DNA of 64,000 nucleotides from Lysinibacillus pinottii (lineage in GTDB: Bacteria > Bacillota > Bacilli > Bacillales_A > Planococcaceae): positions 1 through 64,000 of the forward strand of contig NZ_JANTOO010000008.1 of the NCBI RefSeq assembly GCF_024753545.1. Direction: 5' to 3'. The position numbers and the translations under genes are program-made. The notes beneath the pieces are model-generated. The model did no database searches. It was not told where the DNA came from and was given only the letters and a program-made list of their open reading frames with translations. The first letter of the stretch is position 1. The number at the start of each line of letters is the position of its first letter. Below, one piece after another: positions 25,039 through 35,467 of this stretch.

Positions 25039-28000
25039 TTACACATTGAAATAACGAGCATCAGGGTGAGCAAAAACAATCGCCGATACAGATGCTTCTG
25101 GCTCCATCATAAAGCCTTCCGTTAAATGAACACCAATATCTTCTGGCTTTAGTAAACCAAATAATTTTTCTTGATCCTCTAAGTTTGGGCATGCTGGATA
25201 ACCAAATGAAAAACGTTGTCCCTGGTACTTAGCCGCAAAACGATCGCGCATCGTGAAATCTGTCACATCTGGGAAACCCCATTGATCACGTATTTCTTGA
25301 TGCATGCGTTCAGCAAAGCCCTCTGCTAATTCTAGTGCCGTCGACTGCAAGGCATGACTTTCAAGGAATTTGCCATCTTCTTTTAGCTGACGAGCTTTTG
25401 CCATAACTCCTTGCCCTGCTGTCACTACCATAAGGGCAATATAATCCATTTCTCCACTTTCTACCGTTCTTAAGAAATCAGCCAGGCATAAAAAAGGGTC
25501 TATCTGCTGACGTGGGAATGTAAAACGTTCAATTTCTGTCTTGCTATCCGCTGGATCATAAATAATTACATCATCTCCATCTGCTTGGGCAGGGAAAAAT
25601 TGATATAAACCTGAAGGCTTTAATAAATCACTTTTTAAATAATCATCCACTAAATCTTTTAGCTCTGTAGCTCTTGGATCGCCAGCATCTAGTAATGGTT
25701 GCACTTGCCCTTTTAACCCCAAATGATGCCCCAACAATGTCCGCATATTCACATATGGATATAAATGAGAGACAGCGTATTCTTTCTTTACATGACGGCG
25801 TAAATCAGCAGGTAAAAAAACTGGTGCTTCCTTTACGGTACGCGCAGGTTTTATTGTGACCTCTTTGGCAGGACGAGCCGCTCTTTTTTCATCTGCCTCT
25901 AAACGTTTTTGTCGAGATTCCGCTATTTCTGCTAAGAAGTTTTCACGTGTCCCCTCACCCATTAGTAAATTTGCCTGCTCTAATCCTTGCATCGCATCCT
26001 TTGAATAAATAACAGGACCACCATATTCATCAGCAATTTTTGTTTCTGTAAAACGTCGAGAAAGTGCAGCTCCTCCTACTAAAATGGGTACATCAATTCC
26101 CGCTTCTTTGAAATCTTGAGCGGTAGTGACCATTTGCTGGGCAGATTTGACTAATAAACCTGATAATCCGATGAAATCTGGCTTTTCCTTGCGAATAGCT
26201 TCTATTAATTGAGCAGGCGTCACCTTGATACCTAAATCTACAACCTTATAGCCATTATTACTTAAAATAATATCAACAAGGTTTTTTCCAATATCATGCA
26301 CATCACCTTTTACAGTAGCAAGCACCATTTTACCCTTACCAGCGCTCTCCTCGTTCTTCTCCATGTATTGCTCTAAATGGGCAACAGCAGCCTTCATCAC
26401 TCCAGCAGATTGTAAAACCTCCGCTACGATCAGTTGGTTATCATTAAATAAACGACCAACCTCAGCCATACCATTCATAAGAGGTCCATTTATGATATCA
26501 AGAGGTGTCTCAAATATTTCTCGGGCAGCCTCTAAATCAGCAATAAGTCCTTCTTTGGTCCCTTCCAATATATAGTAGGCTAAGCGACCTTCTACAGTTT
26601 TCGGAATATCAGCTTCCGTCTTTTCCTTCTTTTTGTCACGATAAAAATCGGTAAATACAGCTAATGTTTCATCATTTGTATTAAATAACAAATCATTGGC
26701 TAGTTTTATTTCTGCTTCTGGAATAGATGCGTACCGTTCTAGCTTCTCGGTATTTACAATGGCATAATCTAAACCAGCCTGTGTACAATGATAAAGATAT
26801 ACAGCATTGAGAACTTCGCGTCCAACCGGTGGTAAGCCAAACGAAATATTACTAACGCCAAGCACCGTTAAAGTACGAGGCATTTTTTCTTTGATGAGAC
26901 GTATTCCTTCAATTGTTTCAAGTGCTGAGCCAATATATTGCTCATCCCCCGTTCCTACTGGGAACATTAATGGGTCAAAGATGATATCTTCAGGTTCAAT
27001 TCCCCATTTTTCTGTTAGTAATTGATAGGAACGCTCAGCAATTTCAAGCTTCCGATGACGATCGACTGCCATCCCTGTCTCATCGATTGTTCCCACAACT
27101 AACGAGGCACCATACTTTTTCACTAATGGCAATACTGCATCAAATCGTTCTTCGCCATCTTCTAGATTAATAGAGTTAATGATGGCCTTTCCTTGCGAAA
27201 ATTTGAGTGCCTCTTCAATAACCTTTTCGTCTGTGGAATCAATAACAAGTGGAACCTTCACTTTTTTTACGACCTCCTGCATAAAGCCACGGATATCTGC
27301 TAATTCATCCCGATCTGGGTTCGCTAAACAAATATCTATGACATGTGCGCCGTTTTTCACTTGCGCCCTTGCAATCTCAGCCGCTTCCTCAAACTTTCCA
27401 TCAATAATTAAGTTTTTAAATTTGCGGGAACCAATAACATTTGTTCTTTCCCCAATAAATAACGGACGCATAGAATCATCGTATAGAAGTGGCTCGATCC
27501 CTGATACTACGTGACCATGCGTTTTTTCTGGTAGCTGACGAGGCTTTTCATCCTTTAAAGCTTCACGAATGGCCGCAATATGTGCTGGAGTTGTACCACA
27601 GCATCCACCTACAATATTGAGCCAACCTTTTTCTGCAAATCCTTTTAATTTTTGCGATAAAGATTCTGGAGACTCATGATAACATCCTTCCTCATCCGGT
27701 AAGCCTGCATTCGGATAACAGCTAATATACCCTGTTGACAGCTCTGCTAACGAGCGTATATGATCCGTCATAAATTCCGGTCCCGTTGCACAGTTTAAGC
27801 CCACTGATAGTGGTTGAATATGCTCGATGGAAATATAAAAAGCATCAATGGTTTGTCCTGCAAGAGTAGTACCCATAGGCTCAATCGTTCCAGAAATCAT
27901 AACAGGTAGCTCTTTGCCAGTTTTCTCGAAAGCACGCGTTACCCCAAGGGTACCTGCTTTCACATTTAACATATCCTGACTTGTCTCTAGTAAAAGCACA

Positions 28001-28470
28001 TCTGCACCTGCTTCAATCAATGCCTTTGCTTGTACATAAAAATTTTCTTCTAATTCATCAAATGTAATACCACCTGTTACGGATAGTGTTTTAGTTGTTG
28101 GACCCATTGCACCAGCAACAAAGCGGGGCCAATCAGAAGTAGAATAATTATCTACTGCTTGGCGAGCAATCTCGACTGCACGTTTATTAATTTCCTCCGC
28201 TTTTGCACCCAGACTATATTCATTTAATACAAGTGGTGTTCCACCGAATGTATTCGTACAAATAATATCTGCTCCTGCCTCTAAGTATTTATGATGTATT
28301 TTTTCAATGACATCAGGTCTAGTTAGCACTAGATTTTCATTACACCCATCTAGCTCCTCCCCGCCAAAATCATCTGCTGTTAAGTTTTCATTTTGCAGCA
28401 TTGTTCCCATCGCGCCATCAAGAATTAATATTCGTTTATCAAGTTGTTCTTCAATTAAGTGCTTAGCCAT
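25039..28470 (-). CDS. metH: Cobalamin-dependent methionine synthase
   Basis: This 1143-residue enzyme moves a methyl group from methyltetrahydrofolate to homocysteine by way of cob(I)alamin. The domain order is complete: homocysteine-binding with zinc cysteines (GLNCATGPE, GGCCGTTPAHIAAI, residues 1-310), pterin-binding (FIGERTNVIGSRKF onwards, to about 600), cobalamin-binding with DVHDIGKNLVDIIL (DxHxxG, near 730), and C-terminal activation domain. It overlaps the upstream yitJ gene by 8 bp, and both lie under the SAM-I riboswitch. It depends on cobalamin; a cobalamin transporter with its own riboswitch lies 15 kb away at 43-45 kb. Confidence 0.96.
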   Translation of the reverse strand: MAKHLIEEQLDKRILILDGAMGTMLQNENLTADDFGGEELDGCNENLVLTRPDVIEKIHHKYLEAGADIICTNTFGGTPLVLNEYSLGAKAEEINKRAVEIARQAVDNYSTSDWPRFVAGAMGPTTKTLSVTGGITFDELEENFYVQAKALIEAGADVLLLETSQDMLNVKAGTLGVTRAFEKTGKELPVMISGTIEPMGTTLAGQTIDAFYISIEHIQPLSVGLNCATGPEFMTDHIRSLAELSTGYISCYPNAGLPDEEGCYHESPESLSQKLKGFAEKGWLNIVGGCCGTTPAHIAAIREALKDEKPRQLPEKTHGHVVSGIEPLLYDDSMRPLFIGERTNVIGSRKFKNLIIDGKFEEAAEIARAQVKNGAHVIDICLANPDRDELADIRGFMQEVVKKVKVPLVIDSTDEKVIEEALKFSQGKAIINSINLEDGEERFDAVLPLVKKYGASLVVGTIDETGMAVDRHRKLEIAERSYQLLTEKWGIEPEDIIFDPLMFPVGTGDEQYIGSALETIEGIRLIKEKMPRTLTVLGVSNISFGLPPVGREVLNAVYLYHCTQAGLDYAIVNTEKLERYASIPEAEIKLANDLLFNTNDETLAVFTDFYRDKKKEKTEADIPKTVEGRLAYYILEGTKEGLIADLEAAREIFETPLDIINGPLMNGMAEVGRLFNDNQLIVAEVLQSAGVMKAAVAHLEQYMEKNEESAGKGKMVLATVKGDVHDIGKNLVDIILSNNGYKVVDLGIKVTPAQLIEAIRKEKPDFIGLSGLLVKSAQQMVTTAQDFKEAGIDVPILVGGAALSRRFTETKIADEYGGPVIYSKDAMQGLEQANLLMGEGTRENFLAEIAESRQKRLEADEKRAARPAKEVTIKPARTVKEAPVFLPADLRRHVKKEYAVSHLYPYVNMRTLLGHHLGLKGQVQPLLDAGDPRATELKDLVDDYLKSDLLKPSGLYQFFPAQADGDDVIIYDPADSKTEIERFTFPRQQIDPFLCLADFLRTVESGEMDYIALMVVTAGQGVMAKARQLKEDGKFLESHALQSTALELAEGFAERMHQEIRDQWGFPDVTDFTMRDRFAAKYQGQRFSFGYPACPNLEDQEKLFGLLKPEDIGVHLTEGFMMEPEASVSAIVFAHPDARYFNV

Positions 28471-30310
28471 TTATACTTACCCCTTTTTTCTGTTCATCCA
28501 ATTGCTCTATATATTTCATTAACTCTAATGTCACATCGTAGCGTAAAAATGGTGTAATGAGGTAAATTCCATTGAAATATTGCGCAGCCACTTCTACTAA
28601 TTCCTTGGCAATTGCAATACCTTCAAGTGTGGCGCGTTCCTTATCTTCACCACATGCTTTCATTCTTGCTAAAGCATCTTCAGATAATTTAATACCTGGC
28701 ACCTCATGATGTAAAAATTCAGCACTTTTATAACTCGTAACGGGCATAATACCAATATAAATCGGTGCTTGTAAATGCTTGGTTGCTTCATAAATTTCTA
28801 TCATTTTTTCCTTCGTATACACAGGCTGTGAAATGAAGTAGTCTGCCCCATGCTCAATCTTTTTTTCTAAGCGTGCAACAGCACGATCTAAAACACGAAC
28901 ATTTGGGTTAAATGCAGCAGCCACAGAGAAATTTGCCTTTTTTCGGAGTGGTTTCCCTGAGAAAGAGACTCCCTCATTTAATTGTTTAATTAATTGGATA
29001 AGCTCCATCGAGGAGACATCATATACACTGGTGGCACCAGGAAAGTCTCCAACCTTCGTTGGGTCACCCGTAACAGCTAACACATCATGAATCCCTAATG
29101 CATTTAAGCCCATTAAATGCGATTGCAGGCCAATTAAATTACGATCTCGACAGGTAATATGAGTAAGAGGGCGTACACCATTCGTACTTTTCAATAAGGC
29201 ACCCATTGCAATATTGCTAATACGTGGGGATGCCAATGAATTGTCTGCCATCATCACTACATCGGCACCTGCCTCATATAGTTGTTTGGCCCCTTCAAGA
29301 AATCCTTCTATTTCTAAGTGTCTAGGCGTATCCAACTCCACGATGACCGAGCGCTCACGTTTTACTTTTTCATGAAGTGGTTCATACTTAGCTGGCTCTG
29401 CATCACGAACAATCTCAATTTTTGCAGGTTTCGCATACTTTTCACTAACTGGTGATAGCTCCTCTAAATACTTCTTTGCGGCTGCAATATGCTTTGGTGT
29501 CGTACCACAACACCCCCCAATTAAGCGTACCCCTTGATCACGCAGCTCGACAGCAGCGCGACCAAAATAATCAGCCTCCGACTCATAAACAACACGCCCA
29601 TCCTCTAAATCTAATAACGAAGCATTTGGATAGGCCGACATAAACGCCTTTTCTGGAAGTTCTACACCCTCAAAGGCTTGAATCGTATGATATGGACCTA
29701 GACGGCAATTGACACCTACTATATCTGCACCAAGAATCTCTAGCTCATGTAGTGCAATATTTAGAGACATACCATTTTGTAAAACACCAGGCTCATGCAT
29801 AGATACTTGAGCAATTATCGGTATATTAGTTTTGGCGCGTAGCATTTTTAATGTTGCTGTTAATTCTTCAAAATCGTAATAGGTTTCGAGTAAAAGGCCA
29901 TCTGGATTCCCTGCAAGTAGCACACTTGCCTGTTCTTCAACGGTCTTTAAAATGTCATTTAATGTGGCATCGCTTTTACGAATACCACGAATACCACCTA
30001 TTGTTCCTAAAACAAATTGACCGCCATCTGCTGCTGCTCGCTTGGCAATAGTAATAGCTGCTTCATTAAATCGTTGGACACTCGATTCTAGTCCATAGCG
30101 AGCTAATTTAATGGCATTGGCACCGTATGTATTCGTTTGAATGATATCAGCACCAGCTGCAATGTACTCTCTATGAATCTTTTCAATTAATTCAGGTCTT
30201 TGAACATTCATTTCCTCATGGCAATACTCCAATCCATAGCCATACAACACTGTGCCTATTGCACCATCTGCCGTCAATACATGCGTTTTTAACCTTTCCA
30301 GCAATCCCAT
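28463..30310 (-). CDS. yitJ: Bifunctional homocysteine methyltransferase / methylenetetrahydrofolate reductase
   Basis: This 615-residue fusion carries an N-terminal homocysteine S-methyltransferase domain (GGCCGTTPKHIAAAKK near residue 290) and a C-terminal MTHFR domain (from about 330 to 605). It supplies methyltetrahydrofolate to MetH. A frame extends 96 bp upstream, but AGAGAGG precedes the ATG at 30310, downstream of the riboswitch terminator, so that start is used. It is under a SAM-I riboswitch and terminator, as in B. subtilis. Confidence 0.95.
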   Translation of the reverse strand: MGLLERLKTHVLTADGAIGTVLYGYGLEYCHEEMNVQRPELIEKIHREYIAAGADIIQTNTYGANAIKLARYGLESSVQRFNEAAITIAKRAAADGGQFVLGTIGGIRGIRKSDATLNDILKTVEEQASVLLAGNPDGLLLETYYDFEELTATLKMLRAKTNIPIIAQVSMHEPGVLQNGMSLNIALHELEILGADIVGVNCRLGPYHTIQAFEGVELPEKAFMSAYPNASLLDLEDGRVVYESEADYFGRAAVELRDQGVRLIGGCCGTTPKHIAAAKKYLEELSPVSEKYAKPAKIEIVRDAEPAKYEPLHEKVKRERSVIVELDTPRHLEIEGFLEGAKQLYEAGADVVMMADNSLASPRISNIAMGALLKSTNGVRPLTHITCRDRNLIGLQSHLMGLNALGIHDVLAVTGDPTKVGDFPGATSVYDVSSMELIQLIKQLNEGVSFSGKPLRKKANFSVAAAFNPNVRVLDRAVARLEKKIEHGADYFISQPVYTKEKMIEIYEATKHLQAPIYIGIMPVTSYKSAEFLHHEVPGIKLSEDALARMKACGEDKERATLEGIAIAKELVEVAAQYFNGIYLITPFLRYDVTLELMKYIEQLDEQKKGVSING

Positions 30311-30344
30311 AAATCTAGCCTCTCTTCCTCTATCTCTGTATAAT

Positions 30345-30377
30345 AAAAAGCCTTCTTTTATATAAAAAGAAGGCTTT
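30345..30377 (-). terminator. SAM riboswitch terminator
   Basis: On the minus strand AAAGCCTTCTTTT pairs with AAAAGAAGGCTTT and is followed by TTTT, about 35 bp before yitJ. SAM binding to the upstream aptamer should favour it. Confidence 0.85.
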
Positions 30378-30399
30378 AACGACTCATCATTATTGTTCC

Positions 30400-30499
30400 T
30401 TCTCATCTTCGACTCAACGGTCTTCTGGATTTAGCACCTGACAAAAAGTTGGTTGCTGAAGCTTCAATGGGCCAGTCCCTCTGCTTCTCTTGATAAGAA
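30400..30499 (-). ncRNA. SAM-I (S-box) riboswitch
   Basis: The minus strand has the S-box landmarks in order: CTTATCAAGAG, GAGGGACTGGCCC, TCAGCAACC, GTCAGGTGCTAAATCC, and a P1 3' strand GATGAGAA that pairs with TTCTTATC. It sits between a clear promoter and the yitJ terminator. High S-adenosylmethionine would stop yitJ-metH. Confidence 0.96.
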
Positions 30500-30533
30500 T
30501 TATTAAGTATGAATTTTTTAAATAATTAAAAGA

Positions 30534-30562
30534 ATCATATCGTTTACAGACGTATGAGTCAA
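30534..30562 (-). promoter_or_regulatory. yitJ-metH promoter
   Basis: TTGACT at 30557-30562, 17 bases, TATGAT at 30534-30539 on the minus strand, placed about 30 bp ahead of the S-box. Confidence 0.75.
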
Positions 30563-30601
30563 GACTATTTCTCACAACAAAGAATTTTTCCGCTTAAAAA
30601 C

Positions 30602-31996
30602 TTAAAGATTGGATAGTTCTTCCGCAAGCTCTTCACCAATTTTTTTCCCATTTTGAATGCAAGCACCAATACCTACTCCAAAATAAGAGCAACCTGCTAT
30701 CGATAAATTCGGGTAGTTTTCATTTAGCTCTAGTAATAAGCCTTGCAGCGCTTCACGATGTGCTAAGTCATATTTAGGCATTTGATCAATCCACTTTGTA
30801 ACATTCACAACGGTTGGTTTTTCATCGATTCCTAGGCTTTTTCGAACATCTTCTAAAGCAACCGCTGCCAATTCATCATCAGTCATATCACGTAACTGCT
30901 CATACGCCGGATTTATACTCTTATAGAATAGGCGCACAAGTAATTGATTGTTTTTCGATGTATGCTTCCACTTACGACTCGTCCAAGTTGCTGCATTACA
31001 AGTGACATCAGAATTATGAGATACAATATAGCCTGTACCATCCGCTGGTAAGTTTGCATCAGGCACATCAAAGCCCAGATAAATGGTAATGGCTGACGCT
31101 GTAGTAAACTGATTAAAATAATGTGTTAAGGAATCGTCCTGCAATATACTTTGGACTGCCTCATTTGGTAGTGCTAGAACAACATAATCTGCCTCAATGT
31201 TTTGACCACTTGTTAAGGAAATCAAATAGTGGTTCTCCATTTTTTTGACCTGACTTGTGGCTACACCTTTAATGATGTCTACATCTGTTAATGTTTGCTC
31301 TAATCGCTCAATTAAAGAGGATAATCCATTTTGAAATGAAATAAATTTTTTATTAGCTGCTTTAACAAATTGCTCACGATTCGCATCAAAACCTTTTATG
31401 ATACTTCCATATTCATTTTTATAGTCAATTAAATACGGTAAAGTGGAGGCAATAGAAAGCTGGTGTAAATCACCAGAATAGACACCTGCTAGAACTGGTG
31501 CAATTTGATTTTCCACTAGCTCTTCACCAAGGTAATAAGTTAGAAATTCCCCTATCGAGCTTTCTTTTGTAAAGCCTGCATTGGGTAAAGTTAAATCTTT
31601 TAAAGCTTCTTGTTTGGCCTGATCAGAGATAAGTGTGCTTTCTTCAAGTGATGCCACACTCATAGGTATACCGAAAGTAGAATCCGCTGGGATGGCGTGC
31701 AGCTCGTTATTTGTATAAATATAGGATATACCTGTTTCGTTGTAAACGAGATGATCTTCAAAATCTAGCTCCTGCACTAGCTCCATTACACCTTTATGGC
31801 GAGCTACAATAGAATCAGCACCAGTTTCCATAATAAAACCTTGTTCATAGGCTGAATATAATTTACCACCTAAATATGTATTTTTTTCTACGAGCACTAG
31901 CTGAACATCTAAATTTTTTTCCTTCACTTGACGTTGTAGATAATGCATTGTGCATAACCCAGTAATACCGCCACCTAATACAACAACTGTTTTCAT
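30602..31996 (-). CDS. hemY: Coproporphyrinogen/protoporphyrinogen oxidase (HemY/CgoX type)
   Basis: This 464-residue FAD amine oxidase-like enzyme of haem synthesis has the dinucleotide fold VVLGGGITGLCTMHYLQ at the N-terminus, a GGKLYSAYEQGFIMETGADS segment and the C-terminal GCSYFGVGIGACIQNGKKIGEELA cofactor region. In Firmicutes this protein (CgoX) oxidises coproporphyrinogen III in the coproporphyrin-dependent route. It stands alone, without hemE and hemH beside it. It is followed by the haem-binding HemAT in the direction of transcription upstream. Confidence 0.93.
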   Translation of the reverse strand: MKTVVVLGGGITGLCTMHYLQRQVKEKNLDVQLVLVEKNTYLGGKLYSAYEQGFIMETGADSIVARHKGVMELVQELDFEDHLVYNETGISYIYTNNELHAIPADSTFGIPMSVASLEESTLISDQAKQEALKDLTLPNAGFTKESSIGEFLTYYLGEELVENQIAPVLAGVYSGDLHQLSIASTLPYLIDYKNEYGSIIKGFDANREQFVKAANKKFISFQNGLSSLIERLEQTLTDVDIIKGVATSQVKKMENHYLISLTSGQNIEADYVVLALPNEAVQSILQDDSLTHYFNQFTTASAITIYLGFDVPDANLPADGTGYIVSHNSDVTCNAATWTSRKWKHTSKNNQLLVRLFYKSINPAYEQLRDMTDDELAAVALEDVRKSLGIDEKPTVVNVTKWIDQMPKYDLAHREALQGLLLELNENYPNLSIAGCSYFGVGIGACIQNGKKIGEELAEELSNL

Positions 31997-32080
31997 AGTA
32001 AACCGCCCCTATTTTTAGTTCTGTCTACAGTATAAACTTATTTTCATTGAAAATTACGTTAAACCCTTTACAAATTTAGC

Positions 32081-32115
32081 AAAAATAGAGCTATCTCAAC
32101 CGTGAGATAACTCTA
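32081..32115 (-). terminator. Terminator after hemAT
   Basis: On the minus strand AGAGTTATCTCA pairs with TGAGATAGCTCT and is followed by ATTTTT, between hemAT and hemY. Confidence 0.75.
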
Positions 32116-32187
32116 GCTCAAAAGAATGATACTTACTAAACACACATTACAATGAGTACTATAGTGTTAAATATTGTTACTAGTGGT

Positions 32188-33480
32188 CTAGCTTTTTAAA
32201 TTTTGGGCAAAGCTAGCTAATTTTTCTGCTGAGTTCGTTACTTCAGTAAAAGAAGTACCCAACCCACTTAATATACCTGCAATTGCTTGTATTTTCGTCG
32301 CCATGCAATCATTTTGATCTTTTGCTTCTGTCATTGCACCTACTATATTTGTAAATTGACCTTCCGTGTGTAACATATTATCCTCACCAGATGCCACCTC
32401 ATCTTGGATATTAATGAGAGATTGCTCTAACTTCTCTGTGCGTTCACTCGTTTTTTGCAGCAATAATGCAACAGCTGTGACAGATTCCTTTGTTTGAATG
32501 GATAATTTACGTACTTCATCAGCTACTACACTAAATCCCTTCCCTGCTTCTCCGGCACGGGCTGCTTCAATAGCGGCATTTAAAGCCAACAAATTAGTCT
32601 GATTGGCAATATTGGTAACGACACTCATAATCGTTTCCATTTCCTTCGACATATCAGATAATTGTTCAATATTTTCTTCTATATCATGAAGAGATTGAAT
32701 AATATTGTGCATATTTTGTGATTGTTTCTTTAAACATTCACGTCCATCCAGTGCTTGGTTTTCAGCAAGAGTAGACACTTCTAGTGATCTCTTCGCCAAT
32801 TGTTCAATATCCCCAGACTGCTCGCTTAGTCTGCAAAATGAACTATTGGTTTCCTGTGAAATGGCTGCAAGTAATTCAGAGGATTGTACAATTTGTCGTT
32901 CAATTACTTCTTTTTCTTGTTCCATGTTTTCTTTATGCTGTTCCACTGTATTTTCATATGCCTCTAAAACAAGTTGTTGCTCAAAATTACAAATTTTAGA
33001 AATAGCTCTTATTGTATTAAACTGATCTTGCGGATGACCAATATGCTGTTCAACCAAGTCTATAAATGAGAGAGATAAATCTTGGAATGCGCAAATATAC
33101 CATTGTGTTCTAAGCCCAATATGGACGTGCACCTTTGCAATTTTCACACGCCTTTGGTAATACACCTCATCAATCGTTCCATTAAACATTTCAATAATAT
33201 GCTGCCGTAACGTTACTTTAAGCTTTTCTACAGAACTATGATGACTAATGATATTTACCAAATGTTGTTCGGTACCGATCATATTGTAAAAACGGTTTAC
33301 GATGTGGTCTACATTGTCCATAACATACGGCTGGAATGCTTTTAAATATTGTAAGTCCTGCTTCGTTACATTCAGCATTTCAATTTGCTTCACCATTAAT
33401 TGGCGATTAGACAGATCCATTTTCACCGTATATTGCTGTAAATCCAACGCCTTCGTCTTACTCTGTTTTTGAAAAATCAC
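32188..33480 (-). CDS. hemAT: Globin-coupled aerotaxis transducer HemAT
   Basis: This 430-residue soluble chemoreceptor has an N-terminal globin domain (about 1-190) and a C-terminal methyl-accepting domain with the hairpin signature NIANQTNLLALNAAIEAARAGEAGKGFSVVADEVRKL. The segment KIAKVHVHIGLRTQWY carries the proximal haem histidine (probably H118, aligned to the HemAT H-x-x-I-G-L). There is no membrane helix. It would signal oxygen to CheA, as in B. subtilis. Confidence 0.93.
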   Translation of the reverse strand: MIFQKQSKTKALDLQQYTVKMDLSNRQLMVKQIEMLNVTKQDLQYLKAFQPYVMDNVDHIVNRFYNMIGTEQHLVNIISHHSSVEKLKVTLRQHIIEMFNGTIDEVYYQRRVKIAKVHVHIGLRTQWYICAFQDLSLSFIDLVEQHIGHPQDQFNTIRAISKICNFEQQLVLEAYENTVEQHKENMEQEKEVIERQIVQSSELLAAISQETNSSFCRLSEQSGDIEQLAKRSLEVSTLAENQALDGRECLKKQSQNMHNIIQSLHDIEENIEQLSDMSKEMETIMSVVTNIANQTNLLALNAAIEAARAGEAGKGFSVVADEVRKLSIQTKESVTAVALLLQKTSERTEKLEQSLINIQDEVASGEDNMLHTEGQFTNIVGAMTEAKDQNDCMATKIQAIAGILSGLGTSFTEVTNSAEKLASFAQNLKS

Positions 33481-34109
33481 TTATCTTCCCTCTTTCGTCC
33501 CGTTTACTTTATTAGGCTGAGAAACAACAAATACCTTTTAGCATATTGATTGATACAACAAAAAATACCGATAAATAGCTTAGCATATTACTATGAGCCC
33601 ATTTGCTTCAGCTATTTCATTTGTCACACTTCTTCCTCCCAAAAAAGCAGTCACACATTGTTCTATCATGAATAAAAGGTAATTTGCACCCAACTAACAG
33701 ATCTTCTCTATACATTGACTACAGTCGATTTATTTATGTTTGATTCATTTCAAAATTACTCATTTACCTTAAACATTTTAAAAAATACTGTCAATTTTAT
33801 CATTACCATAATTTTACATAATATGTATATAAAGTCCTTGTTGTTACATTGTATGAATATCATCAAAAAAAAGCTACCACAATATTATTGGTAGCCTTTT
33901 GTTTCATTTGTTTGTTTGATTATGCTTATTTTTTTTACCTTTTTTCTATTTTTCGATCAATCATCATTGAATTTCACTATATTAATATTTTATACCTTCA
34001 TTTTAAATAATCATAAATACCTAACATCTAGCTCTCTAACAATACAAAAGGTTCATTATATACATTCGTATAAATAATCTTATTGAGCTATGAAATTTTA
34101 ATATAAAAT
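33481..34109. other. 629-bp intergenic region, no gene seen
   Basis: This AT-rich stretch shows no frame with a ribosome site and protein-like composition. It contains the upstream region of hemAT and a hairpin at 33865-33901 that I read as a terminator. The rest (33902-34109) is AT-rich with nothing recognisable. Confidence 0.55.
33865..33901 (-). terminator. Probable terminator
   Basis: GGCTACCA pairs with TGGTAGC on the minus strand and ends in an eight-T run. It is about 210 bp beyond the end of the Sel1-repeat gene, so the match to that gene is uncertain. Confidence 0.65.
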
Positions 34110-35396
34110 TTACAATCCCTTAAGTTCCTCTACTATTTTAGCCGCTTCTTCTATGCCAGCATCTGCAGCAAGTCTATACCACTTAAGAGCCTCCTTCAGA
34201 TTTCTAGCAATGCCTTCACCATTATTATATATATGACCAAGTTGTAGCTTTGCATCTGCATCCCCTTGTAGAGCAGCCTGTTTAAACCAATGAATGCCCT
34301 TTTCAATATTTCGGATGCCTGTTAAACCTTTACTCCAAATAAAGCCTAAATCATAAAAGGCATCGATATGAAATTGCTCTGCAGCTCTTTCATACCAAAA
34401 TAGACCTCGATTTATATCTTTTGCTTGATCAAGGCGCCCCTCTAGATAAATACCCCCTAGACGATACTGCGCTTCCACATATCCTGCTTCGGCAGACTTT
34501 TTATACATATTAAAAGCTGCATTTGTATCTTTATTGACTCCTAATCCTTGCTCATAAATAATTCCTAGCGTAAACATAGCCTCTGCCACATTCTTACTAG
34601 CTGCAAAATCAAACCATTTTCTTGCCAGAGTAAAATCCAGCGGCACACCCTCTCCATTAAAGTACATATCCGCTAAATTATTGGCAGCATCGGCATGCCC
34701 TTGTAAAGCAGCCCTTTCATATAAAGAAAAGGCCTGCGTGTAATTCTCCTCAACACCGACTCCCTCAAAATAAAAATTCCCTAGCACATATTGAGCATCT
34801 GCATTTCCTTGGGCTGCGGCTAATTCGAACCATTTTAATGATTTTTCAGGTTGAAAACAATTCCCTTCCTTAGCATTGTAATACTCCCCTAGCTGATATT
34901 GTGCATCCGTGTCTTGATCTTCAACCGCCTCTTTATATAAATCAATCATTACCTCATGATCTAAATCTTCTTCATCTAAAATCTTGACTTGATCATCCTG
35001 ATGGTCGAAATACCATTCAACAACATCAAGTACATCATCTACAACTTCTACTCTGCTTGTTAACCTTTCGAGGGATGAAATTTGCCAAATGAGTATATAG
35101 ATTGGTTGTGGAATGGCATCACGCAACACATCATCATACTCTGCTAACAACGTTAAAACATTATCCTGCACAGATTGAGTTTGATCTGAATGGACAATTT
35201 GTAAATGTCGCTGTTGCTGATCTTTTAATAACCCTCGCACTATTTGATACAGTATTTTTTGCAAGGCTGTTAAGTTAACTTCAGTGAATGTTAGTAATGT
35301 AATATTTTGAGCAAACATTGTATTTTTTGTTTGCATGATTTCTTGTAGGGACTGAATGCGTTCCTTATTGCGCTTAGCTAAAATTTGCTCGTACAT
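34110..35396 (-). CDS. Sel1-repeat protein
   Basis: This 428-residue protein has an N-terminal part of unknown fold (to about 150) and seven or so Sel1-like repeats from about 160 to 428, each ending in a pattern such as A-x-Y-x-L-G-x-x-Y-x-x-G (for example DAQYVLGNFYFEGVGV and EAQYRLGGIYLEG). Sel1 repeats are short TPR-like helix pairs that mediate protein contacts. No signal peptide. The start at 35396 follows GGGAGG; a longer frame begins 18 bp upstream. The partner is unknown. Confidence 0.85.
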   Translation of the reverse strand: MYEQILAKRNKERIQSLQEIMQTKNTMFAQNITLLTFTEVNLTALQKILYQIVRGLLKDQQQRHLQIVHSDQTQSVQDNVLTLLAEYDDVLRDAIPQPIYILIWQISSLERLTSRVEVVDDVLDVVEWYFDHQDDQVKILDEEDLDHEVMIDLYKEAVEDQDTDAQYQLGEYYNAKEGNCFQPEKSLKWFELAAAQGNADAQYVLGNFYFEGVGVEENYTQAFSLYERAALQGHADAANNLADMYFNGEGVPLDFTLARKWFDFAASKNVAEAMFTLGIIYEQGLGVNKDTNAAFNMYKKSAEAGYVEAQYRLGGIYLEGRLDQAKDINRGLFWYERAAEQFHIDAFYDLGFIWSKGLTGIRNIEKGIHWFKQAALQGDADAKLQLGHIYNNGEGIARNLKEALKWYRLAADAGIEEAAKIVEELKGL

Positions 35397-35421
35397 TGTT
35401 TTCCTCCCTTGCACATTATGT

Positions 35422-35460
35422 AAAAAACTGTCTTGCCATTATTATATGGAAGACAGTTGA
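35422..35460 (-). terminator. Terminator after the YdcF-family gene
   Basis: AACTGTCTTCC pairs with GGCAAGACAGTT with a T-run on the minus strand, close to the stop of the YdcF-family gene and just upstream of the Sel1 gene. Confidence 0.75.
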
Positions 35461-35467
35461 TTTTTGG